64,000 nt of DNA from the NCBI GenBank assembly GCA_963556695.1, contig CAUWAG010000013.1, positions 372,001-436,000 on the forward strand, given 5' to 3'. Made by a program: the position numbers and the translations under genes. Below are positions 11,314 through 21,177 of the stretch, in pieces. Position 1 is the first letter of the stretch. Each line of letters opens with the position of its first letter. The notes under the pieces were generated by a model, which was given only the letters and a program-made list of their open reading frames with translations, was not told where the DNA came from and made no database searches. This DNA is from Anthostomella pinea (taxonomy: Eukaryota; Ascomycota; Sordariomycetes; Xylariales; Xylariaceae).

Positions 11314-12342
11314 TCACCTTTTTTGAGAACGCAATTGGGCGATCGCTGGGTCTTCTTCAATTTTGACAATTCTGTCAAGCACTTGTCCATCCTCAAGCGC
11401 ATAGCCTCTAGTGATGTCGAGCTTGTACTTTGCTCCATTGATGATCACAGGCGCAAACCCTCCGCCCACCAGTCCTCGGCGGATCCCGGCGAATATGGTC
11501 GAAAGGGCCCTGCGGGCATCGCGAAAGGGGGCCGTCATGAGGTGGGTCATCTCGTACTCCCTCCGCTTCGCTTCTTCCTGCTTCGCCAGACCCTTTTCGT
11601 GGGGTGTCATGTGTCTCGGCCGGTTGTGAAGACGTGACTTCATGACGAGCTCGTGCGGCTCGACTATGATGCGCTTCAGAGGCAGGCCTGGGAATGGTGA
11701 ATTGCGTCGCGCGACCACTTCCAGCCGTACGGGTGGAGCTGCACCGCGGGATTTGGATGCCGCAGAGCCGCCTGTGGTCGTTGCAGGTTCTGGTAGGATC
11801 TTGATGGACCGGATGACCGAGGCCGGAATGAGAGCAAATTTGGTGCCGAGAACGGCCAAGAGTAAAGTCATGGACCCGAAAGAGAACGGCACCCACCAGG
11901 CCAGCCCTTCAGGAACATTGTAGACGTGTAGCCAGCTGTTTATGCCCGCGACGCCGAGGGTGAAGAAGGCGGCTGAGTAGCTGGAGAAGAGAAAGGCCCT
12001 CTGAGGTGCAGCTTCGTACAGAATGGTAGCATTGGCCTTGCGCGCGAGGTGTTGAGCATAGGACATCTGGGGGATCTCGAGGTTCCGGGCTAGGCTTCCA
12101 GTGGTAATGGCAGTCGCAGGCGAAGGTCGTGATGGTGTTGACTTTGCGCCGGGGGTAGCACCCTTGTGTAGAGCTCTACCGGTGGTGAATGCCCTTCCGC
12201 GCAGTCGGTCATGCGTGGTCTGAAGCCATGGTCGATTCGAGATGGTGCGACTGGACACTTCACTGGATGTCTTGAAGGTGCTCCGGATCAAGAGGAGGAA
12301 AGGGTGGGTGAAGCCCCGGCATTGGGATGTCGGGGTGCGCAT
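11314..12342 (-). CDS. Two-pass membrane protein, probably mitochondrial (TMEM70/186/223-like)
   Basis: One uninterrupted frame of 342 residues. The first about 90 residues are rich in Arg, Ser and Thr with few acids (SRTISNRPWLQTTHDRLRGR), consistent with a mitochondrial presequence. Two hydrophobic segments follow, around residues 115-140 (FLFSSYSAAFFTLGVAGI) and 155-180 (WWVPFSFGSMTLLLAVLG). After them comes a conserved-looking block, PFPGLPLKRIIVEPHELVM. A hairpin of two helices followed by such a block resembles the TMEM70/TMEM186/TMEM223 family of inner-membrane assembly factors, but this is recalled from family layout, not from a search. It shares a short divergent promoter with PDX1, also mitochondrial. 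The ATG at 12342 is the first Met of the presequence. Confidence 0.78.
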   Translation of the reverse strand: MRTPTSQCRGFTHPFLLLIRSTFKTSSEVSSRTISNRPWLQTTHDRLRGRAFTTGRALHKGATPGAKSTPSRPSPATAITTGSLARNLEIPQMSYAQHLARKANATILYEAAPQRAFLFSSYSAAFFTLGVAGINSWLHVYNVPEGLAWWVPFSFGSMTLLLAVLGTKFALIPASVIRSIKILPEPATTTGGSAASKSRGAAPPVRLEVVARRNSPFPGLPLKRIIVEPHELVMKSRLHNRPRHMTPHEKGLAKQEEAKRREYEMTHLMTAPFRDARRALSTIFAGIRRGLVGGGFAPVIINGAKYKLDITRGYALEDGQVLDRIVKIEEDPAIAQLRSQKR

Positions 12343-12709
12343 CGAGTGTCGTAGAATAGGGCTGGCGCAAATCGCATTGTCTTAAGCAGTCGTAGGTTGA
12401 CTCTGGATTTTGCCGAACTCAATTGCGACGGGATGGACAAGATTTTGAAAGCTTGAGCTCAGCCAGAGCTGGAGCTCGACCCCTGGCTCCTCCAGCTGCC
12501 CATACACTGGCGGGGCTAGCCTCCAGCTGGCAGACCTGAGGTGCAGGTCTGGCAGGTGTATCGGAAAGCCCCGGAGAGGCCCCAACAATTATTCCTAAGC
12601 TCAGCTCAACTCCGAACCTGGAATTTGCCCTCAACCTCACGGAGAAGAATCCAAGCACCTGGGAAGCTCAATTGAGCTTTATTCCCCTTCCTCCACGCCC
12701 GGCCAAATT
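12343..12709. promoter_or_regulatory. Short bidirectional promoter of two mitochondrial genes
   Basis: Only 367 bases separate the two start codons, so the leftward membrane-protein gene and rightward PDX1 probably share control elements. The middle has short repeated motifs such as cagctgg and gagctgga. No specific factor site could be assigned. Confidence 0.6.
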
Positions 12710-14055
12710 ATGGCATCTTTCGCGACGGCAACGCGCCTTTCTGCCCGGCTCGTCAGCCGGCGAGTCGCTCAAGATGCCGCAACGCGAGGTTCGTCGTTCA
12801 ATTGGAGCCTCCGCCAAAAGAATATGTCGCGCTTACCACCACTCGTGCAGGCTTTCGGACTTCCGCTACCTCCCCCGCCGCCCAGAACTTCATGATGCCG
12901 GCTTTGTCGCCAACCATGACCGAGGGAAATATTGCCACCTGGAAGGTCAAGGAGGGCGATTCGTTTTCTGCCGGTGACGTACTGCTCGAGATCGAGACCG
13001 ACAAGGCCTCCATGGACGTTGAGGCTCAAGACGATGGCGTCGTCATGAAGATCATGCAGGGCGACGGAACCAAGAGCATTCAGGTTGGCACACGGATCGG
13101 CGTACTCGCCGAGCCCGGCGACAACCTCAGCGAACTCGAGATCCCCGCCGACGAGAAGCCCGCGCAAACCGACACCAAGAAGGACGAACCAGCGCAGAAA
13201 GAGGAAGCGAAGGAGACCGCGCCAGAGAAGCAGGCCAGCGGACAGAAGCAACCCGAGAAGTCCGGAGAGAAGGCACCACCGCAAAAGTACCCTCTTTACC
13301 CCTCCGTGGAACATCTGGTGAAGGAACACAAGCTGGACGAGTCGTCCATAAGCGAGATGACCCCTACGGGCCCTGGCGGACGACTGCTGAAGGGGGATGT
13401 CCTCGCCTACCTGGGCAGCGTCTCTTCAAAGCGACCGGAAGAGATCATGGCGCGGTTCGTGCACAACTCCCACCTTGACCTCTCAAACATCAAGGTCGCC
13501 GCGCCCAAGGAAGCTCCCAAGGCGGCAAAGGCCCCTCTAGAGGCCCCCATTCCAGAAGATCTGCTGGTGTCGTTACCAGTGTCTCTGGCTGCCGTCATTG
13601 AAGTGCAGAAGAAGATCGAGGCGACACTCGGCACATTCATGCCCCTGTCAACGTTCATCGCGCGAGCCACAGAGGTTGCCAACGATGAACTACCTCTGCC
13701 TTCCAACTACAAGCCTACGGCCAATGAGCTGTTCAACCAAATCCTCGGACTTGACAAGGTCGGCCCTAAGGGCTCACAAGGCAACTACCTGCCGCAAATC
13801 TCCGCGCTCCCCACACCCACCCTATCTGGTGTCGCACCAAAGCCGAAGACCAAGGTGGACATCATTGACTTCCTCGCTGGGCCGGCGAAGAAGTCTGCCA
13901 ATAAGGCAAAGAAGGCAGCTCTACGACCTAGCTTCTCTACCGGCAACAACATCTTCAGCCTCAGTGTACCGAAGGCCGAGGAGAAGCGTGCAAAGGTCTT
14001 CTTGCAGAGAGTGAAGGCAGTCTTGGAGGCTGAGCCGGGCCGGTTGGTCTTATGA
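12710..14055 (+). CDS. PDX1: Pyruvate dehydrogenase E3-binding protein (protein X)
   Basis: Protein X tethers dihydrolipoamide dehydrogenase (E3) to the E2 core of the mitochondrial pyruvate dehydrogenase complex. Exons 12710-12788 and 12851-14055, with a 62-nt GT-AG intron, give 427 residues. The intron joins DAATRG to FRTSATS inside the presequence; without it the two halves are in different frames. The lipoyl domain begins at MMPALSPTMTEGNIATWKV, with the lipoylated Lys78 in ETDKASMD. An Ala/Pro/Lys/Glu-rich hinge follows, then the E3-binding domain at about 172-214 (SVEHLVKEHKLDES, then TGPGGRLLKGDVLAYL). The C-terminal part is short and lacks the HHxxxDG acyltransferase motif, which separates it from E2. 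The terminal region differs from the catalytic core, as expected for fungal Pdx1. Confidence 0.93.
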
Positions 14056-14608
14056 GTATGCTCAGGGTAGAGCAGATCCTGTAACGATAGACCTTGTAAC
14101 GCACACGGAAGCTTATAGACTGTGCATTGTTTCAATATCCTCAGTACCAGTATTTATAATTATGGCAGTTTGCGAACTGGTGATTTCAACATGTGTGACC
14201 CTAGAGTCCTTCGCCTTTGATATTATACATATGCCTGTCTCAGTTCACATAGCAGTAGGCGGGCCCGTTATCAAGTGGATTAACCGACATCGTCTCAACT
14301 CAGGGGCTAACACTAAGGTACTGCGGGCTCCCTGCTTTTCGTTACTGCTCTCAAAACTCCAAAAACCTCAGTCGATATGCCGTTAGGAAACCTCCATGGG
14401 TTGACTATTTATCTCTTATTCATCAGGTATCCGTCCAATGGCTCAACGATGCGGTCCAGTGCCCGGTTACACATTTATAACATCTTCTTAGTGTCCGTTC
14501 GGGAAAGACGAAGACATAGGCGCAGGCGAAGACGTCGATTTATGCTCCTATAATATACGAGGTGAAATTTTATGTGATTAATACACTTGGCCGAGACGTT
14601 GAGGCCGG

Positions 14609-14656
14609 TAGTTAGGTGGGTAGTTAGGTGGGTAGTTAGGTGGGTAGTTAGGTGGG
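14609..14656. repeat. 12-bp tandem repeat, four perfect copies
   Basis: The unit tagttaggtggg is repeated exactly four times and followed by a degraded copy (tattaggtaggtgggtat). It lies in the intergenic region after PDX1. Such G-rich arrays are prone to copy-number change. Confidence 0.9.
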
Positions 14657-15898
14657 TATTAGGTAGGTGGGTATATGAGCCTGGTCAGGGGTAGAAATGG
14701 AATAACCGTTAGGAAAAACGTCCCCGGACTACGCGATGATTAATAGGCCTGGTGGTTAAGGATAACCGCCGAATCAAATTTGCTTCAAGTTGTTTTGACC
14801 TGTAAATCGCGGGTATTCTTTTTCTGCCGCTTGCCCTGGACAGGCCGAGCTCATCTATTACCTTAGGTAGTTATCCATGTCGAATGGCACACTCTGAACA
14901 AATTCCCCCATCTCATGATCATTCTTCCTAATAGGTAGCTAAACCGGGATCCCAAGGGCCATATCAGAAGAAACGGGCCCTGCGCTCTTCTCCGCTGTCT
15001 CCCTGCCCTATCCGGTGCCTTGTACCGTATATCCCTAGGGCCAGCTGTATACTTGCATACAAGCGACAGCTATTCAACTCCATCGTGGCACGCGGAAATC
15101 CTTTCATGTCTTCAGTACGAGGGAGGCCCGCGCTCCGGGCGCTTTCCAACCAACATATTCGCGGATAGACAAGACAGCCACCTAGCAAGCAAGCTCGGCC
15201 ACGTTGCCTGCCTGCCTGCCGACATCTGTAGAACCCTCGTGCCGTCTGCTGCCTCATGCATACTCTATAAGCGGGTGCCATCCCTCTTTGGAGATCACAG
15301 ACGCCGTCCATTCCTCAGCTCGCCAGCGAGAAGATGTTGGTTGGGCGAAGGTGCCCCTTCCTTGCCGTGTGCATGCTGGGAGCCTGCTGCCCGTTCGTAT
15401 ATGTCTCTAGTAAGTTAGCACCCTTCGACAGACCTCGCACGAGTTAAAAGCAGGCGGGCGGGCGGGCGGTTGGCGTCATTGTAACTTACCATGGACCCGG
15501 TCCTAGTCGCAGCGGCTGTTGGCGACCTGGTGTAGCCGGGGCTTCGAATCTGGCGATCCATGTCCACATGTCAGGTTCACAAGATACACGTTACACACGC
15601 GAGCAGCGGGCATCATCCCAAGTGTCTGATCCACGTAGATAGGTTAAACCAAATACGATTAACTCAGCATCGCCAGCCGGGCATGGTCGTCAAGAAAATG
15701 CAACACCACGCGGTACCGTCGCCGCCCTATAGTATAGCCTGCTGTGTTCGGCTCTAATAACCAACGCTGAATCAATCAATCAATCAGTCTACTGCATGCG
15801 CATGCCGTCGCTCGCTCCCAACGCCAATTTTTTCCCAGTTTTCGCCTCTGGCAACAAACACCCTGGCCATCTTCGTAATAAACATGAATCGTGTCCGT

Positions 15899-15942
15899 CG
15901 TATCCCGAGTCCGTAGACGAGCGTATCCCGAGTCCGTAGACG
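15899..15942. repeat. 21-bp direct repeat
   Basis: Two identical 21-base copies containing tatcccgagtccgtagac lie at 15899-15919 and 15922-15942, separated by two bases. This looks like a recent local duplication. Confidence 0.85.
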
Positions 15943-16301
15943 TGGTACCAATCAACCGCACAGGGTGAAGGCATGTGCGGGCCGCCACTTCAAAGTGACA
16001 GGTTCGCACAAGCTTGAACGCATGACAATAGCAGAAAAAGCTAACGCTTATGCCCGCTCGCTTGCCTGCCTGCCTGCCCGAGTACGACGTGACTCGGGCA
16101 CCCATACCGAGGAAGCACATGAAGCCCAGCCACAGGGGTCGCATATAAAAACACCGCCAACGCCTGTCGTGGAACCACCACGTCAGTCACTTGACTGACG
16201 CCCCGTCCCACACGACTAGCCCATCGATTCACCGACACCTGATCAGCACTTATTGTGACCTAGCCCCCGAGCCAAGCCAAGTGACCGAGCACATCCCCAG
16301 G

Positions 16302-18113
16302 CTAGCCCAAGGTCGTGGGTCCGTCCAACAAAGATTCATCGCTCTCCCAGCCCTCCCACGTCGGCGCATCGAAGCCATTGGGTCTTGTGGGCCGCACATG
16401 TCCAACCTTCAGTCCGTCGACCTCGAGCGCCTCGCGCGGCCAGGTCACGATGCCGCCAAAGCCGTCGCTGTACGCACTCTGCATCATGGTGTCGGCGAAG
16501 AGCGCCGGGTGTAGGCGGCGAATGGAGCGCAGGGCGCGCCCGCCGACCTCGTCGACTGAGTCACTATGGCGGAGGGCAAAGAAGTGCGGATCATGCCGGC
16601 GCCGCAGCTGGTCCTGCACCGCGGCCGGGTACGTGCCGAGAGACAGCAGGAACAGGTTGTATTGCGAGAGGGAGGTGCGGCACACCCAGCTACCGCCTTC
16701 GACGGCGCGCCGGTAGAGGCCCGTCATGGCCGCGACAGTACCGAGGCAACCGGTCCCGTAGTCGGACATGGGGAAGGGGGGCACCACCGGCTCGTTAAGT
16801 CCCATGAAGAGCCCCTGCTCCCATGCCACGCCCGTCACGCAGTCGGCGATCTGCTGCCAGCCTGGTCGTCCGGCCCATTCGGCGCCCAGCACGTCGGCGC
16901 CGCCGAAGCAGTCCTCCGCTACGTATATGATGCCGCGCCCGCGCCCCGCTGCTTTGGCCGCGAGGACTTCAGGCGAGTACCCGAGGCGCGCGATCACGCC
17001 CGGACGGTAGCCGTCGAGGATGACGTCGGCGGTCGCGAGGAGCGACTCGAATATGGCGCGGTCGGCGGGGTCTTTCAAATGTAGGGAGGTGGTATGCTTT
17101 CCCGCGTTGACGTCGAGTTGGAAGAAGGGCACGTCCGGCACCTGGGGCGACGTGATCTTCAAAACGGAAGCACCATGCGCGGCCAGTGATCTACCAATTG
17201 TCGGGCCGGCGATCACGCGGCACAGTTCGATGACGCGAATCCCCTTGAGACATTGACTTGGCCCATCTCCATCTTCGCCGTCAAGAAAGGGGACTGGCGG
17301 CGTGTACATGTCGAGGGGCTGTACGGTGAAAGGGGGCAGAGAGTCCATCACCCCACCGTGTGGTGTCTGCCTATACTGCTGGTTGGTGAGCGCAATGACG
17401 CCAGCTTGTCGATATCTCTGATTCCCTTGCTCTAGCTCGCCTGCAGAGAACTGCTTGACAGCGGCTTCAATGGTGTTGATACACTGCCTGTAATCGGTCA
17501 ACCCAGGAACGAAAGCGGGGAGCCCTATCATTCTCAGGGTCGCGCTGGCTTCCAGTGAACCATGAATATGGTAATATTCGCCTGGGTTTCGAGTCTCGTA
17601 GAGACCCGCTGACAGGCGGCGGTACAGAATCGACTGAGCATTGTTTAGGTCGGTATCTGGAAAGAAGTCAGTACAGAATCACGGATGCGCACATGGGCTA
17701 CGCGAACCGGGCAGCCGAAACCGGATCTTTGGGTTGCACTTATCCAGGCCATCGAGGTTGGCGATATAGGCGGACATCAAGAAGCACGTCACACGTTCTA
17801 AATTTATACTGATGTCGGTCTTGTTCTTCCGCTCTCGAAGGCCGGCGATAGCAGCCGCAGCACATCCCTCGAGAGCCTTGAGTGCCGCACACGCTTCTTG
17901 TTGGCGCATGGGACAGGGCAGGCACACCGAGTTGCCATCCACCGAGGGGCTGTCGAAAATGACATCTTGGACGTAACGTAAGAACTCGGTGGGCAGTTCC
18001 GACTCGGAAGACTGCAACAGAGTGTCCAAGGCGTCATTTGCTGCGAGGCCTACCGAATAGGGGACAGTCCCCGACTGGACAGACGGATTCATCGCTGTTC
18101 GTCCGATAGCCAT
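16302..18113 (-). CDS. CaiB/BaiF (class III) CoA-transferase family protein
   Basis: Class III CoA-transferases move CoA between organic acids through an aspartyl thioester. Exons 18113-17708 and 17656-16302, with a 51-nt intron, give about 586 residues. That is longer than bacterial single-domain enzymes (about 400) and similar to the two-part fungal forms. The core motif is LKGIRVIELCRVIAGPTIG with AAHGASVLKI after it; LDVNAGKHTTSLHLKDP, DVILDGYRPGVIARLG and MSDYGTGCLGTVAAMTGLYR follow. The Asp in WQQIADCVTG may be the catalytic residue, by position only. The N-terminal 130 residues are a partial family repeat. The start is the first ATG in frame (18113), before AIGRTAMNPS; an upstream GTG was not used. 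The donor GTTCGC is non-typical, so that junction is slightly uncertain. The acid substrate is unknown. Confidence 0.85.
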
Positions 18114-21100
18114 GGGAATAAAGAGTGTCGTGAGACCAAGGAGTTCGAGAGGGAATGGAGAAGGAGAAGCCAGAATCACACGCCACTAGGTAGGTACTTA
18201 AGGTTGGCTTCTCCAACCGTTGACTCTCAGCACATATACAGGGCATGTAGGCAGTCAGCATGTATAACACTACACGATGCTTATTGTGACGCTTTCTGCG
18301 CCATCAAGAAGACGATCCCGGTGGTGATATCGTTTGACTCGGAAGTGGTTAATATTCTCGGAAGAGCGGACATGACTGAAGGCTTCCGGGTCACCTGGCC
18401 GGTGCGCGCGCACGCTCGTCTCGCCATCGATGTGTGGAGGTATCCAGAAGGATAGCCCCGAGCCATGAGCCGCGCACCACAGGGTCATAGCAACGAGCCG
18501 AGCTGTAGACTTTTTTGGGCTTGCGTTTCTTCACGATCAGTAGAGTCTATCATTGGCACGTCCGGACGCGCAGAGAAGCCGGCGTCAACTGTGCTGTGCA
18601 CAGAATAGATCCTGTGATATGGTGCAGGCTTATGAATTGCCCATACAATATCTGATCCCGGGCGGAAAAGCAGGAAAGAGTCTGGACACTAGCGAGTTTC
18701 TCTTTTGAGACGGGCCTAGTCTTGGTGAGCATCAGCCGTGTAAGCACGTGGGCATAGGAAGCAGACTCGGTTGTGTGGCCCTGACTGCAGGTGCGATCAG
18801 CTTATCACAGCCGACATGCGTCCTCCAAGGCGTCGTCGACAAAAGGTCTACAACCGGATGTTGACAACCGGGATATGATGCGAGCCAGACAATACGAGTC
18901 TGATGCGAGTGGTCGAGGCTGCGGGATACGGTGGCGCTGGAGAAAACAAATGCATATAGAGGGTCAACGGGAGATCTCTCGCGATGAAGAGGCATTTGAA
19001 AGACAACGAAGTCGAGAAACGCACGCGTCACACCGTCTCCAAGCCGGCACGAGGAGGTGTATGCGGGACGGGCATTCCCACGAGGTGTCCGGCGACGAAT
19101 CAGCCTGTTATGCCTTGTTTGACGAGCAGGTGCAGCATCCGAAGAATGAAAATGCAAATGCAACTGGAAGTAGTAGGCATCCCGGCTGTGCGACGCTCCC
19201 AATGCTGTCCTGTTTGATGGTCCCCAATAGGGATGCTGCCGGGCTCTGGCCAGCCCAGACAGGCAACTCTTAGCATTCCCAAACGCTGGGTATATTGATG
19301 TTGATGGTCCGAAAGGGGTCGGTGGGCGCGAGTACGCGACCGAGGTGAGCTGGGTCGAGCTGGGCCATTGTGAGTCCTGTTCGAGACGAGTCTGGCCTTG
19401 GCGTTGTTGTCGTCGGTAGTTGAAAAAGAAGGGATTAATGGATGGGAGTGGAAGAGGAGCACATCACTCCAATTGGATTGAGCCGCAGCGACGAGAGACC
19501 CCCAGACCTTGTTCCAGTGGGCTTACCGGGCAATAGCGCACCCTAACCGCCTGTAGCCAATGGCGATCCGCTATTTGCCAGCTGTTAGGTGCACTAGCCG
19601 ACGCCCTCCAGTTGTCTGTCCATGGATCTGAGACGCCACCACCACCACCACCACCTCTCAGTTAGTGCTGCCCAGTGTTCATTGTTCATTGTCCATTGTC
19701 CACATACACACACACAAAGTGCATTACGACATGCCAGGCTAGCCAGCCACCCCGTCCTCGATACAGGCAGCCAGGGAGCAAGCAGCTATGCAGGCAAACT
19801 GGCAAATCGGCAAAACATCAAACAGACTTACATGTGCTCTGGACCTGTCCGGGTGTTCCGTCGGTCGTCGGTCTCCCCTGGTGATAAGTGATCACGACGA
19901 CTGGAGGTTCCAGTCATCCCCCAATCCCGTGCTATGCCGCTACTCCCTGGTCACAATGTCGTATTGTCGCCGTTTGTCGATCCGGCCTCCAAGCGAGTAA
20001 GCCCTCGAACAGTACCGGTATACCAACCCAGGACTGCCAGGACCTGGGCTGCCCGGCTGGAAAGGCAGCAGAAAACGACCAGTCACCTCTCCGCTATAAG
20101 TACTCGATTATGCTTCTCCCCCTCAGACATGGTGCCTGCCTTTAGACAATCACACATACATCAGGCGCGTCGTATGATATGTCGACGTCCGGACTGCCGC
20201 CCATACGCCTCGCTTCTCATGCTGTTCAGAGCGACTCGACCCGCGTCCTGATCGATGCCAGAGGGCGCCACCATCCCGCCACCCCAACCGTTGGCAACGG
20301 CAGTCTCAGTTGATTGATGCCCGCCGAGGAGTGTCCAATCACGGCCGTATGCTCGCGAGGCCTTGCCCGCCTTCTCCTCAATATCTCATCACATCATGAT
20401 GGGGGGAGGCAGACGTGGTCGAGACCATACCATCCATGCTATGCCATGCCTCGCATGTCCAGGGGGGCTCGATGACATGCAATTGGGCTTTGGGCTGCCA
20501 TCCTTGATTACACCTTGGAGCTCGCAAACCGAGTTAGGTAGACTCGGCCCTTGCGTTGGCACATGGCTTTCAGCGCTGCTCTTTTTCCATTTCCATCTCA
20601 GTCTCCCGCTTCCGACGCACTTGGCCGGCCTCAAACATTCTTCTGCTCTTCTCGATCCTCTCATATCGTCGGGCAAGCCCGAGTCTAAGTCTGTTGCTTG
20701 TCAGATCATTAGAACGCCCCAGTGGGCTGTCTGCCCGCCCGCCCTGTCTAGCCTGGGGTCTATATACTCGATATACGCTTCCAACGTCTGTTCCACCAGC
20801 ACTTTGGCATCACGCTCGCCACAAGCACAAGAGCCCCGCTGCCGATGCCGCATGCACGTCGATAAGCATACCTTACCTCTGGCCCGGGTGGACAGCGTAC
20901 AGCCTCCTGTTGCTAAAGCCACTTCCTCCGCGACATCCCACGAGTCTTGCACCCCGTTGTTTTTGCTTTCCGATAGGGCTGAAAGCGCCGTCGTCTCATC
21001 CGCATCCGAGACCGACCCCTCAGCAGCAGCCAGCCAGCCCGTGGGTCCGGCGCCGTCCCGAGTCATCATTGTCATCATTGATATTGTCCGACTTGAGACT

Positions 21101-21177
21101 CGTCACCCTGTGGCTCCTGGTGGTCGGATGGCGGATGTGACCTGAACTTGCGGCTACTGTGGCTCAAACCCATCATC
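18114..21177. other. Long divergent intergenic region
   Basis: These 3.06 kb between the CoA-transferase and the Zn2Cys6 regulator contain no gene I can support. A 260-codon frame at 20363-21145 and an overlapping 194-codon frame have low-complexity composition and no motif. A (CAC)n run lies near 19635-19653 and an (AC)n run near 19703-19718. Both flanking genes start here, so long promoters or 5' leaders are likely. Confidence 0.45.

Larger units (their letters stand above)
14056..16301. other. Convergent intergenic region with simple repeats
   Basis: No gene was recognised in this 2.2-kb stretch. It contains the 12-bp tandem array at 14609-14656, a short (ATCA)n run near 15771-15788 and a 21-bp direct repeat at 15899-15942. 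Frames of 115-130 codons at 14964-15418 and 15776-16144 lack motifs and overlap on both strands. Confidence 0.5.

Noticed and set aside
15480..15570. tRNA-like T-arm (ccgggcttcgaatctgg)
   Set aside because: The T-stem pairs only with GU pairs and no matching acceptor or D arm was found upstream; B-box consensus is not met.
20363..21145. 260-codon plus-strand ORF
   Set aside because: Low-complexity composition, an overlapping 194-codon ORF in another frame, and no motif or splice context; treated as chance.
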